From Alkalibacillus almallahensis (GTDB lineage Bacteria; Bacillota; Bacilli; Bacillales; Alkalibacillaceae): a stretch of DNA of 64,000 nucleotides. The notes under the pieces were generated by a model that was not told the origin of the DNA, ran no database searches, and saw nothing but the letters and a program-made list of their open reading frames with translations. Position numbers and translations under genes: made by a program. Shown here piece by piece: positions 17,811 through 26,190 of the stretch. How positions within the stretch are numbered: the first letter of the stretch is position 1; the number at the start of each line of letters is the position of its first letter. Location of the stretch: positions 1 to 64,000 of the forward strand of contig NZ_JAASRU010000006.1 in NCBI RefSeq assembly GCF_011761495.1, in the 5' to 3' direction.

Positions 17811-18281
17811 TCACGAATCCTCATGCATATGGTTTTCCGCAGAACGACCAAGTTTCTTCATAAGCGAAATCGCTTCTCGTTTTTCCTCTTCTGTCAATCC
17901 ATCCATAAACTGCTCGATTGCTTGCCAATGTTTCGGAAAAATTTCGTTCAGCAAGTCTCGGCCAGCTTCTGTAATTTCAGCATAAGTCACGCGACGATCA
18001 TTCGGTGACGGCACTCGAGTTAGCCAGCCTTTTGCTTCTAAGTTATTCACGACATATGTAATACTCCCGCTAGTTAGAAGGATCCGTTCGCCGATCTTTT
18101 GTAAGGGTTGACGTCCTCGGTGATAAAGCAATTCTAATAAGGCAAATTCACTAGGGTTCAAGCCATAGCGTGTCATATCATGTTGTGCTAAATGATTTAG
18201 CGTTCCCGATGCTTTTGATAAAACGACAAATAATTTAAGTGACGGGTCTTCTTTGCGGACTTTATATTCTTCTTCATTCAT
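17811..18281 (-). CDS. MarR-family transcriptional regulator
   Basis: About 156 residues with a winged helix: FALLELLYHRGRQPLQKIGERILLTSGSITYVVNNLEAKGWL and the wing RVPSPNDRRVTYAEIT. MarR proteins are dimeric repressors that often sense phenolic compounds or oxidants. The target is not obvious; the YppG-like gene follows on the same strand and repeat copy B lies upstream. Three ATGs near the start are possible; the one after GATGAGG is used. Confidence 0.9.
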   Translation of the reverse strand: MNEEEYKVRKEDPSLKLFVVLSKASGTLNHLAQHDMTRYGLNPSEFALLELLYHRGRQPLQKIGERILLTSGSITYVVNNLEAKGWLTRVPSPNDRRVTYAEITEAGRDLLNEIFPKHWQAIEQFMDGLTEEEKREAISLMKKLGRSAENHMHEDS

Positions 18282-18382
18282 CCTCATCATCCTTTATCTA
18301 TGTTACATTAATTATAGATTTTTCCTACGCACCCGTCAAAAACATTTGGCAATTATTTGAACTAATCGGTTTATTAAGGTTC

Positions 18383-18670
18383 GTTGTTGATATTGTGATC
18401 CGCTTTCGGTGGACGCTTTCCACGGGCACGGCTCGAGCCAGGCAACTACATCGAATAAGCTTCTTTGGAACTTGCACCGAGGAAGCCTACTTCGAAGCAC
18501 TACTAGAAGACGCAGGTGCATTCCTCGGCCGAAAAGCGTGGCCTGTGGGGTCTCGAGACACGTGCTGTTCCCGTGACGACCTGGATGGTCTAATGTCGAC
18601 GTTGGTCACAGGACGTGACCGCTTTTAGTCGACCAGGAGTCGCCACCTTCGCTTCTCACAATTCAACAAC
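18383..18670 (+). repeat. Modular hairpin repeat, copy B (modules M1+M4+M3)
   Basis: Outer arm GTTGTTGATATTGTGA pairs with TCACAATTCAACAAC. As in copy A the next arms hold CCACGGGCACGG and CTCGAG. It carries M1 like copy A, the short module M4 (GGCC, loop GAAAAGCGT, GGCC) in place of M2, and the 60-bp module M3 inserted after TTCCCGT: hairpins GACC/GGTC and GGTCAC/GTGACC inside GTCGAC/GTCGAC. This is the only copy in a divergent promoter region (marR and methyltransferase). Nothing else is seen in 18282-18755 apart from AT-rich flanks. Confidence 0.9.
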
Positions 18671-18755
18671 TAAGTGCTAAACCTTTGCAACAAAAAACGC
18701 TAAAATTTATAGAACCAAACTAATGAACAACCCTTATAAACAAGGAGGAACAATC

Positions 18756-19373
18756 ATGATTGAAGATACAGGTGAACGTGTCATCCCTAAAATGATGGAT
18801 CCTTTAAATCCGCTACTTTTAGAACATATTGCACGCTACCAATTTGCTTTGCCATATTTACACGGACGCGTCCTTGATTTATCGTGCGGGGCTGGTTATG
18901 GCAGTCATATGATAGCAAAACGACGCAAAAAACAAGTCGACGAAGTAGTCGGTGTGGATCTTGATTCTGAGATCATCCAGTACGCAAAGGGTGAATATTA
19001 TCACCCGAAAACACAATTTGTGGTTGAGAATGCGATTGATGAGACGTTAGTTGATCGATACGGCACTTTCGATGCAATTGTTAGCTTTGAAACCATTGAA
19101 CATATAGCTGAAGAACAAGCCTTACTCGATAATTACAAACGATTACTAAAGCCTGGTGGCACATTAATCGTGTCTACTCCATTCGGTCAGGGACGTGGCA
19201 TGCCAGTCGGCTCACCGTTTCATGTCCATCAATTAACCATCGCAGAATTCCAAGATCTATTTTCTGATTATAATCATGTAGAATTTTACTACCAAAACGG
19301 TGTCCTAATAGAACCAGGACGTGAAGGTGTACACTATCCACTAGGGATTGCTGTTGCTCAATCGACACAATAA
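18756..19373 (+). CDS. Class I SAM-dependent methyltransferase
   Basis: A 205-residue methyltransferase. Motif I is [12 protein letters not shown], the acidic strand-2 end is [10 protein letters not shown], motif IV lies in [13 protein letters not shown], and motif VI follows at [16 protein letters not shown]. The substrate is unknown. The start is the ATG seven bases after AAGGAGG. Confidence 0.88.
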   Translation: MIEDTGERVIPKMMDPLNPLLLEHIARYQFALPYLHGRVLDLSCGAGYGSHMIAKRRKKQVDEVVGVDLDSEIIQYAKGEYYHPKTQFVVENAIDETLVDRYGTFDAIVSFETIEHIAEEQALLDNYKRLLKPGGTLIVSTPFGQGRGMPVGSPFHVHQLTIAEFQDLFSDYNHVEFYYQNGVLIEPGREGVHYPLGIAVAQSTQ

Positions 19374-19383
19374 GACAAAAGTT

Positions 19384-19447
19384 CTAAAAAACGGATTTAC
19401 TTTCCATGACTTTATTATTATACTAAAAACAATAATAACCGTTTTAG
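19384..19447 (+). promoter_or_regulatory. hemAT promoter flanked by an inverted repeat
   Basis: TTTACT (19396-19401), 17-bp spacer, TATACT (19419-19424). CTAAAAAACGG just upstream and CCGTTTTAG just downstream form an inverted repeat enclosing the promoter; the right arm runs into the SD TTAGGAG. It could be an operator pair, but no regulator is known. Confidence 0.55.
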
Positions 19448-19458
19448 GAGTGTCCATT

Positions 19459-20754
19459 ATGTTTAAACGTCAGAAGCAAGCAGCACCTGTTCTAAATCCA
19501 GAAAACTACTTAAATGAAGTCAAAATGAATGCTCATCAAGAAGTAGACTTAAAGAAGCAATTAAAAATGGTGAACCTAACATCATATGATCTTGCAACCC
19601 TAAAGTCACTCAAACCTCTTGTGTCAGAGCATATTGAATCCATTGTTGCACAGTTTTATGCCAATATTGAGCATGAACCTTCTTTAATGAAAATCATTGA
19701 GACTAATAGTTCCGTTGAACGACTAAAACAAACTCTAACCCGTCACATTCAAGAAATGTTCAACGGGGTAATTGATGATTCTTTCGTAGAGCAACGTAAG
19801 TATATTGCTTATGCTCATGTCAAAATTGGACTCATGCCTAAATGGTATTTATGTGCCTTTCAAGACTTATTGAATTCTTTTCACGAGATTTATTTCGACC
19901 ACTTTGAGCATGTGGATGATATTCGCATCGCCCTATCTGCAACATCTAAAATCTTAAACATTGAACAACAACTTGTTTTAGAAACATTTGAACAAGAAAA
20001 CAACCGAGAACGTCAAGAACATAACAATCGCCAGCAAGCTCTGATTGAGGAAATTGAACGTATGTCAGATGAGCTCGTCGCTGTTTCTAATCAAACAGAC
20101 GAAGCAACCAAACAATTACTAGAGCATTCGAATGAGATCCATTCATTCTCTCAAACAACAGTTGAAACAGCTTCAACCGTTGAAGATCAATCCTCAACAG
20201 GCAAAGCTGACTTAGAACAACAGTTAGTTCAAATTGATTACATAGAAGATCAAATGAATGCCATTTATCGAGATATGGCAGAACTTGAACAAGCATCATC
20301 TAAAATCAACGAAATGCTTAACTTTATTACAGATGTATCAGAGCAAACGAATCTCTTATCTTTAAACGCCTCCATCGAAGCTGCACGGGCGGGTGAATTA
20401 GGTAAAGGCTTTGCGGTGGTAGCAGAAGAAGTGAAGAAACTATCGGAACAGACGCGAGGTTCAATTGATCATATTACCGAATTAATCGAAACGACAAATA
20501 ATCAAATTAATCGTGTGTCAGAAAGGGTCTCTGAAACGACTAATCATATCCAAAAGAATAGCGAAAGCATGAAACGTATGGATGCTTTCTTCGATGGCAT
20601 TCTATCAAATACACATGAGAGTAAAGCCCTTAATGATGAAATGGGTAACAAATTAGCGCATATTAACGAGATTATTCAGCAACTAAGCGAATCTTATAGT
20701 GAAGTCAATGAATCAGCTGAACAACTCGCGCAATTAGCTAAAGAACATCATTAG
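19459..20754 (+). CDS. hemAT: HemAT-like globin-coupled chemoreceptor
   Basis: A 431-residue soluble oxygen sensor. Residues up to about 185 form the globin domain, with the proximal haem histidine near residue 120 ([13 protein letters not shown]) and the family motif [15 protein letters not shown]. The rest is a methyl-accepting signalling domain with the hairpin tip [31 protein letters not shown]. In B. subtilis HemAT drives aerotaxis through CheW/CheA. There are no membrane segments. The start is the ATG after TTAGGAG. Confidence 0.93.
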   Translation: MFKRQKQAAPVLNPENYLNEVKMNAHQEVDLKKQLKMVNLTSYDLATLKSLKPLVSEHIESIVAQFYANIEHEPSLMKIIETNSSVERLKQTLTRHIQEMFNGVIDDSFVEQRKYIAYAHVKIGLMPKWYLCAFQDLLNSFHEIYFDHFEHVDDIRIALSATSKILNIEQQLVLETFEQENNRERQEHNNRQQALIEEIERMSDELVAVSNQTDEATKQLLEHSNEIHSFSQTTVETASTVEDQSSTGKADLEQQLVQIDYIEDQMNAIYRDMAELEQASSKINEMLNFITDVSEQTNLLSLNASIEAARAGELGKGFAVVAEEVKKLSEQTRGSIDHITELIETTNNQINRVSERVSETTNHIQKNSESMKRMDAFFDGILSNTHESKALNDEMGNKLAHINEIIQQLSESYSEVNESAEQLAQLAKEHH

Positions 20755-20800
20755 CAAGCATAAAAATAGGTTGGGACTAGCCCTTATAATGCAAAGTAAA

Positions 20801-20838
20801 ACCCGAACGATTTAATTGAAATAATAAAACGTTCGGGT
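20801..20838 (+). terminator. Hairpin downstream of hemAT
   Basis: ACCCGAACG (20801-20809) pairs with CGTTCGGGT (20830-20838) across a 20-base AT-rich loop; a weak T-rich tract follows. Just upstream is GGTTGGGACTAG, a type of sequence I have seen in intergenic elements of Bacilli. It may terminate hemAT or be part of the adjoining repeat. Confidence 0.5.
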
Positions 20839-20852
20839 GTTCTACTTGTATA

Positions 20853-21044
20853 ACGCTCCATCAAAATGCTTCGCTTTCCGCGGGCACGGCTCAAGCCTCC
20901 TCGGAAACTAATGGAACTTCGGCTAACTACCGGACGTCGTGTCCGAACGCCGAAGTGACCCACATCCTGTGGGCCTCTGGGGGTCTTGAGACTCGTGCTG
21001 TTCCCGCAGGAGTCTTCGCATTTTGATTCCGCTTCATAAGTGCT
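20853..21044 (+). repeat. Modular hairpin repeat, copy C (module M2 only)
   Basis: Shortest copy. Its outer arm differs from A, B and E: ATCAAAATGC (20860-20869) pairs perfectly with GCATTTTGAT (21018-21027). Inner arms are GCGGG/CCCGC and CTCAAG/CTTGAG, where A has ACGGG/CCCGT and CTCGAG/CTCGAG. M2 is almost identical to that of copy A. M1 and M3 are absent, so this copy shows the basic architecture. Flanks CGCTCCATCAAA and CTTCATAAGTGC are shared with copy D. Apart from this and the hemAT hairpin the 20755-21129 gap is empty. Confidence 0.9.
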
Positions 21045-21129
21045 TAACTGTTATGATTTCAAACATTCATTTTTGTACAATTAAACAACCTTTTGTTACA
21101 GCTTCTTTTCATTTTTTACTTCATAATTC

Positions 21130-21459
21130 TTATAACCTTCGTTCAAATCGTAGCCAACTATATAATCGGTATAAAGGATACAGTAAAACTAATACATACG
21201 CTATAGTTGGGACTTCAATAATAAAGATAAACAACACATATAACACTAAAAAGATTGCCGTCATGATGTTCGCATAACGCCCGTTAAACGGTGTTGCATC
21301 AAAAAACATTGAGGCTGATTCTTTCTTCTTTTCTACGCGCTTCTGGAAGCAGTCTTCATGAAACGGCCTAACAAGCATTTTAATGTTAGCCGTTCTTAAA
21401 TTTTCTCGTTCGGTAATTGGTTTATTACACCAATAACAGGTGATTGGTTTATTTCCCAT
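21130..21459 (-). CDS. Small membrane protein with N-terminal zinc-binding motif
   Basis: A 109-residue protein that I do not recognise by name. The N-terminus has CYWCNKPI, then HEDC, the arrangement of a treble-clef or LIM-like zinc site. Residues about 60-100 form two hydrophobic helices with a basic end (WLRFERR). The start is the ATG after GAGGGGAAGAG. It has no close neighbour on its strand. Confidence 0.65.
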   Translation of the reverse strand: MGNKPITCYWCNKPITERENLRTANIKMLVRPFHEDCFQKRVEKKKESASMFFDATPFNGRYANIMTAIFLVLYVLFIFIIEVPTIAYVLVLLYPLYRLYSWLRFERRL

Positions 21460-21557
21460 CGCTCTTCCCCTCATTCTATAGGCAAATCAATTGAATTTTC
21501 TCTTAATATCTAAAACAATTATAATCATAACTTATTTTGCAAAGGGTGTCATGTATC

Positions 21558-22553
21558 ATGTTAAAACTAAGTGTACTCGATCAATCACCATTATTACATA
21601 ATCACACGTCACAAGAAGCCTTACAGCAAACCTTAACTTTAGCACAACACGCTGATGAGTTAGGTTATACACGTTTTTGGATGAGCGAACACCATAGTAC
21701 AACGAGCTTAGCTGGGTCAGCACCTGAGATGCTCGTCCCTACGGTTGCTGCTCACACAAAGCGCATTCGTGTCGGCACAGGTGGCGTTCTGCTTCCGCAT
21801 TACAGCCCATTTAAAGTGGCCGAACAATTTCGCGTTTTAGAAGCTATGTATCCAAATCGAATTGATTTAGGAATTGGCCGAGCACCAGGGGGACAACCTG
21901 GCGTTAATTATGCGCTCAATCGTGGTCAATATCCCGACACCAAAAATTATTCGACTGATGCTGGACATTTAATCGATTATTTATTGGGTCATGATCCACA
22001 GGGTTATCAGGTTAAAGCAACACCAATGAGTCCAACAACACCACCAGTATGGATGTTAGGTTCAAGTGGTTCCAGCGCTCAAGTGGCGGGCGAACTCGGT
22101 ACATCTTATAATTTCGCCCAATTTATTAACCCTGAAGATGGCCGTGATGCTGTCGAGCGCTATTATGACCATTTCATTCCGTCACCACTCCAGGAAGAAC
22201 CATACGCAAGTATTGCCGTGTTCGTCGTCGTTGGTGATACAGATGAAGAAGCTGAATACTATGCTTCGAGTTTGGATACTGCCTTACTAATGGCTGATCA
22301 AGGTCAACGACGCGATCATTTTCCAAACCCTGAAGAAGCCAGTCAAATGACGTTTAATCATTTCGAACAAAAACGAATTGTCGAAAATCGTGGCAGGATG
22401 ATTCTGGGAAATGTCGAAAGTGTTAAACAACAGCTTATCGACTTAGCAAGCCATTATCAAGTTAGTGAAGTCATGATTAATTCAATTGTCGCGCCATTCG
22501 AACAGCGACTAGCAGCTTATGAAAAGATCGCACACGCTTTTCACTTATCTTAA
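21558..22553 (+). CDS. LLM-class flavin-dependent oxidoreductase
   Basis: A 331-residue luciferase-like monooxygenase (MsnO8 group): LSVLDQSPL, YTRFWMSEHHSTTSLAGSAPE, RIDLGIGRAPG and PPVWMLGSSGSSAQVA are typical. It would use reduced FMN; the substrate is unknown. The start is the ATG of MLKLSVLDQ behind AAAGGGTG. The VOC gene follows after 15 bp, so they probably form an operon. Confidence 0.92.
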   Translation: MLKLSVLDQSPLLHNHTSQEALQQTLTLAQHADELGYTRFWMSEHHSTTSLAGSAPEMLVPTVAAHTKRIRVGTGGVLLPHYSPFKVAEQFRVLEAMYPNRIDLGIGRAPGGQPGVNYALNRGQYPDTKNYSTDAGHLIDYLLGHDPQGYQVKATPMSPTTPPVWMLGSSGSSAQVAGELGTSYNFAQFINPEDGRDAVERYYDHFIPSPLQEEPYASIAVFVVVGDTDEEAEYYASSLDTALLMADQGQRRDHFPNPEEASQMTFNHFEQKRIVENRGRMILGNVESVKQQLIDLASHYQVSEVMINSIVAPFEQRLAAYEKIAHAFHLS

Positions 22554-22568
22554 ATTGGAGGGATTTAT

Positions 22569-23234
22569 GTGACAGCTTTTGACCATCTTGTCATACACTC
22601 TTTCAATCCGAAGCAACATAAAGAACTATTCTCGCAAGTTCATCAATTACAAGGAACAGCTGGCGGAAAGCACGATGCTTGGGGGACTCATAATCATTTA
22701 GCCTTTATGCAAAATGATTGTTATATTGAATGGCTTGGAGTTGATGATGAAACGATTGCGAGATCATCCGAAAATCCACTGATTCAATCAACCATTCAAG
22801 CGTACGACCAAAAGCATGAGGGCCCGTTTCAATTCGCTTTACGAGTCAATCATTTAGATGACATCATGAATCGTTTAACACAAGAGCAAGTGTCATTTGC
22901 GGGACCTTTTCCTGGACAACGAACCAAACCAGACGGATCAGAATTAGCTTGGCGCATGTTATTTCCAATGGATGAATCACTTAATAGACCGCTCCCCTTC
23001 TTAATAGAATGGGACGTTGACATTAATCGACCAGGGGATTCCAGTTTGATTAACCAGCGATCGTTCTCAAACATTGAAATTGGTGTCAATGATCCTGGAC
23101 GTTTTTTAGATACTCTAGCAATCATTGAACCTAGTTGTCGGCAAGACGATCATATTATTCTAGATAATGGTCAAATTTCAGTCGATACTGGTAATCATTT
23201 GGTAGCCCAGTTTGAACATATTACATTTAAATAA
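22569..23234 (+). CDS. VOC-fold (glyoxalase-like) protein
   Basis: A 221-residue protein matching the Glyoxalase_3-like family: FDHLVIHSFN at the start, GGKHDAWGTHNHLAFM and YIEWLGVDD. The two halves each look like a VOC module. No substrate is known. The start is GTG: the ATG three bases upstream is out of frame and meets TGA at once. SD is GGAGG. It lies between the flavin oxidoreductase and the deacetylase lipoprotein. Confidence 0.8.
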   Translation: MTAFDHLVIHSFNPKQHKELFSQVHQLQGTAGGKHDAWGTHNHLAFMQNDCYIEWLGVDDETIARSSENPLIQSTIQAYDQKHEGPFQFALRVNHLDDIMNRLTQEQVSFAGPFPGQRTKPDGSELAWRMLFPMDESLNRPLPFLIEWDVDINRPGDSSLINQRSFSNIEIGVNDPGRFLDTLAIIEPSCRQDDHIILDNGQISVDTGNHLVAQFEHITFK

Positions 23235-23244
23235 AGGATAACTT

Positions 23245-24072
23245 ATGAAACAGATTATACTATTAATAGGGGGATGCTTTCTGTTGAGTGCTTGCTCTGA
23301 TACGCTACCAGCTGACATGCATCCAGAAATAGCCCCATCCACTCATGAAAAAGAATCATTACAATTACAAGACCATTCTATAACCATTAATCACTATGAC
23401 CGCACCCCTTCTGAATGGGGTGAATTTGTTAGTGGCGTTAAAACTCAACTCGATACCAATCAAAAACAAATGGCCTTAACATTTGATGCTTGTGGTGGTG
23501 CGCATGGCAGTGGCTATGATCAGGCACTCATGGATTACCTAATCGAACAAGAGATTCCAGCGACGTTGTTTATGAACAAACGCTGGATTGAAGAGAATCC
23601 TGAGACCTTCAAACAACTAGCCAATAACCCATTATTTCAAATCGAAAATCACGGCACTCATCATAAACCTCTCTCTGTAACAGGAGAAGAAGCTTATGGA
23701 ATTAACGGTACGGAAGATGCACAAGCAGCATATGACGAAGTGATGGTCAACCAAGATCATATATCCTCCATAACTGGAGAAGAACCGTCATATTTTCGTT
23801 CCGGAACAGCTCATTACGACGATGTCGCCGTTGATCTTGTAGAAGCCTTAGGGTTGGAAGTCGTTAACTACGACATTCTCGGTGACGCTGGTGGAACTTA
23901 CTCTAGCGATGAAGTTGAGGAATCCCTTTTACAAGCCGAAGCAGGCTCAATCGCATTATTACACATGAACCAGCCATCAAGCGGAACTAGTGGTGGTGTT
24001 CAAGCCGCCATTCCCCAATTACAAAATGATGGATTTGAATTCGTTAAATTGGATGAAGCAAACCTTAAATAA
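23245..24072 (+). CDS. Polysaccharide deacetylase-like lipoprotein
   Basis: A 275-residue lipoprotein (lipobox LLSAC, Cys near 17). The NodB domain has TFDACGG with the catalytic Asp, the zinc motif ENHGTHHKPL (H...H), SYFRSGTAHYDDV and the C-terminal LLHMNQP. It probably deacetylates a cell-wall or exopolysaccharide GlcNAc; the substrate is not known. In the usual TFDDG motif the second Asp is replaced by Ala-Cys, as in a subgroup of wall deacetylases. Confidence 0.85.
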   Translation: MKQIILLIGGCFLLSACSDTLPADMHPEIAPSTHEKESLQLQDHSITINHYDRTPSEWGEFVSGVKTQLDTNQKQMALTFDACGGAHGSGYDQALMDYLIEQEIPATLFMNKRWIEENPETFKQLANNPLFQIENHGTHHKPLSVTGEEAYGINGTEDAQAAYDEVMVNQDHISSITGEEPSYFRSGTAHYDDVAVDLVEALGLEVVNYDILGDAGGTYSSDEVEESLLQAEAGSIALLHMNQPSSGTSGGVQAAIPQLQNDGFEFVKLDEANLK

Positions 24073-24135
24073 TTGCTTCTTACGCATTTCAAGAACTATA
24101 TATGCTAAAAATGCATTTAGATTTTGATGTAAGAT

Positions 24136-24170
24136 AAAACAGCTCAGTTCAATTTTACTGAGCTGTTTCT
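24136..24170 (+). terminator. Intrinsic terminator after the deacetylase gene
   Basis: AAACAGCTCAG and CTGAGCTGTTT form an 11-bp stem with a ten-base loop. The stem ends in TTT, and runs of A on the other side make it usable by the convergent small gene too. Confidence 0.85.
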
Positions 24171-24184
24171 TATATCTAATTTTA

Positions 24185-24349
24185 TTATTTTGTATCGTTA
24201 CACTGTAAACAAAGGATTTTATGATTCTTCGCCCAGCTCTTTAAATTTGTTATACCATTTAACTCCCCTGCTTCAACTATAATCGCTATCTTATCAGTTG
24301 ATTCAATTTCTTTATTGCAATGACTACACTTAATCTTTGATGAAAACAT
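24185..24349 (-). CDS. Small zinc-ribbon-like protein
   Basis: A 54-residue reading frame with a clear SD (GGAGAG, five bases before ATG). It has CSHC at residues 8-11 and CLQC at 47-50, a four-cysteine zinc site as in rubredoxin-like or ribbon proteins. The middle reads STDKIAIIVEAGELNG. I do not recognise a family. It ends next to the terminator it shares with the deacetylase gene. Confidence 0.6.
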   Translation of the reverse strand: MFSSKIKCSHCNKEIESTDKIAIIVEAGELNGITNLKSWAKNHKILCLQCNDTK

Positions 24350-24435
24350 ACAAACTCTCCTTAATATACTTATTTAACATAACAAACAAAATCCGAACTA
24401 GGTGGACGCCCAAATTCTATATGTCAGTATTTTAT

Positions 24436-24534
24436 TTAAAATAACTTTTCAATTAGCTTACTTGCTACACCACTTAGAAAAACAGTTACACCAATAACTA
24501 TTGCAAGTATTTTTGCCTTCTTACTAAGTGTCAT
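24436..24534 (-). CDS. Possible 32-residue membrane peptide
   Basis: The frame starts MTLSKKAKILAIVIGV and has one hydrophobic helix with lysines on both sides. Its SD is weak (GTTGGAATG). It sits between the 54-residue gene and the four-helix membrane protein gene on the same strand. It may be a real small membrane peptide or chance. Confidence 0.3.
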   Translation of the reverse strand: MTLSKKAKILAIVIGVTVFLSGVASKLIEKLF

Positions 24535-24684
24535 ATGAATCATTCCAACTTTCATCATTTAGCATCATAAAAATTATCGCTACTTAACATATACTAATTT
24601 TTGCAAAGGCTTTTCTTTGCTAAATTAATGCAAATTCTAGTTGCTGCACATATGATCGAACAATTTATAAAGGTGTCTGTCTAG

Positions 24685-25086
24685 TTATGGTGCAAATCCA
24701 TAAAACATCAGTATAAATATAAAGGGTAGAACAAACCCTATTCCTGCTAATAGAACAAGCCAAAGTATAGACATCATTATTTTTGCCCAAATTGATTCAA
24801 AAACTTTATTAGTGAATTTAAATAACTTATATCCCAATAAAATAAACAGAGGAATGAAATATAAATACAAAAATACATACACCCAGTCAAACTTTTTATC
24901 GAAACCACCGTCAATGGGATCGTGGGACAACTGATAGGTTGATGATATATAGTTTAATCCAATTATGAATACAATCGATAATAAAGAAAAATATATGAGA
25001 AATGTGAACTTGATGCTATTCCTTTCGTTTCTCAGCAAAACATACATCAGTCCCAAAAAGATAATCAAAAAAATGATTTTAAACAT
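24685..25086 (-). CDS. Hypothetical integral membrane protein
   Basis: A 133-residue protein with four predicted transmembrane helices and little else; no family is recognised. The start is the ATG of MFKIIFLI after GAGGAGG; the longer reading would begin inside the SD. Base composition is more AT-rich than in the neighbouring genes, as are the two small genes downstream, so this 1-kb block could be a recent arrival. Confidence 0.65.
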   Translation of the reverse strand: MFKIIFLIIFLGLMYVLLRNERNSIKFTFLIYFSLLSIVFIIGLNYISSTYQLSHDPIDGGFDKKFDWVYVFLYLYFIPLFILLGYKLFKFTNKVFESIWAKIMMSILWLVLLAGIGFVLPFIFILMFYGFAP

Positions 25087-25356
25087 TTGATCCTCCTCTC
25101 CGTCGTAATAACTTTGTTTTTTCAACAATATGATTCTATTGTGTTTTTACTGTTTAATGATCAAGCCATTCAAATGAAACCATTAATTCCAGTATTTAGA
25201 ATTATCTTAACATAAATAAGTATCCTTAACGTATTAAGCTTTTGCTTTTTTCCCCACTGTATGTAAACGACTTAATAATATGGGTCGTTTTTTTTGATTT
25301 TTCTGTATCTATTTGTTAAAGTGAGTATATAATAAAACGTAGTAAATTTATCTGAA

Positions 25357-25371
25357 TTATAATACTTTGAA
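25357..25371 (+). promoter_or_regulatory. PerR-box-like sequence before the peroxiredoxin gene
   Basis: TTATAATACTTTGAA matches the Per box TTATAATNATTATAA perfectly in the left half and in four of seven positions on the right. It overlaps the region just before the SD. A candidate only. Confidence 0.25.
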
Positions 25372-25385
25372 GGAGCGATTGTTTT

Positions 25386-26039
25386 ATGAGTGAAGAGCAA
25401 GAGTATCAAATGCCACGTATTGGTGATGATGCCCCTTATTTTGAAGTGCAAACCACACAAGGTCCGATTAAATCAACTGATTACAAAGGAAAATGGCTTG
25501 TGCTATTCTCACACCCAGCGGATTTTACACCTGTTTGCACAACAGAGTTTGTCGCATTCCAAGAAATCTTACCTGAACTTAAGGAATTGAACACAGAGCT
25601 ACTTGGTCTAAGTATCGACAGTAATCAATCTCACCTTGCGTGGGTTCGAAATATTGAAGAAAATTTCAATGTTAAAATCGAGTTTCCTGTAATTGCTGAC
25701 TTAAGTAAAGATGTGGCTAAAAAATACGGCATGATCCATCCGAATGACAGTGGTACTGAAGCAAACCGTGCGGTATTCGTCATTGACGATCAACAGAAGA
25801 TTAAATCCATCATTTATTACCCGTTAACAACAGGGCGTAATATGGCTGAGATTGTCCGTTTAGTTAAAGCACTACAAACAACAGCTAAGCACCAAGTTTC
25901 AACACCAGCAAATTGGACTCCAGGCGATCAAGTCCTCGTTCCACCACCTGCTACTCAACAAGATGCAGATGCTCGAGTGAACGATGACAGTGTTGAAGTG
26001 ATTGACTGGTATTTAGCGAAAAAAGATTTAAATGAATAA
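25386..26039 (+). CDS. 1-Cys type peroxiredoxin (Prx6/AhpC-TSA)
   Basis: A 217-residue peroxiredoxin. The peroxidatic cysteine lies in HPADFTPVCTTEF and there is no other cysteine. The C-terminal region (LVKALQTTAKHQVSTPANWTPGD) is of the Prx6 type, which makes up a long dimer arm. It reduces peroxides with an external thiol. The SD is AAGGAGCG and the gene ends at a strong terminator. Confidence 0.92.
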   Translation: MSEEQEYQMPRIGDDAPYFEVQTTQGPIKSTDYKGKWLVLFSHPADFTPVCTTEFVAFQEILPELKELNTELLGLSIDSNQSHLAWVRNIEENFNVKIEFPVIADLSKDVAKKYGMIHPNDSGTEANRAVFVIDDQQKIKSIIYYPLTTGRNMAEIVRLVKALQTTAKHQVSTPANWTPGDQVLVPPPATQQDADARVNDDSVEVIDWYLAKKDLNE

Positions 26040-26049
26040 TGTTTGATTT

Positions 26050-26083
26050 AATCGCGCAACTTGGATGTTGCGCGATTTTTTTG
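26050..26083 (+). terminator. Intrinsic terminator after the peroxiredoxin gene
   Basis: AATCGCGCAAC and GTTGCGCGATT pair in an 11-bp stem with loop TTGGAT, followed by TTTTTTG. Confidence 0.92.
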
Positions 26084-26190
26084 TTGAATTTATTTCTAGT
26101 TTCGAAATTTTCTTCACTCGAACTAATGAGTATGCTATACTATCGTTGTATTATTTAGAAAATTATGAAACTAAACAGGAGGTTCGTTGC

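Noticed and set aside
18239-18628. 129-codon frame across repeat copy B and the marR start
   Set aside because: It runs antisense into marR and through hairpin modules that occur in other combinations elsewhere; not coding.
25272-25460. 62-codon minus-strand frame upstream of the peroxiredoxin gene
   Set aside because: Antisense to the peroxiredoxin start and promoter; no SD.
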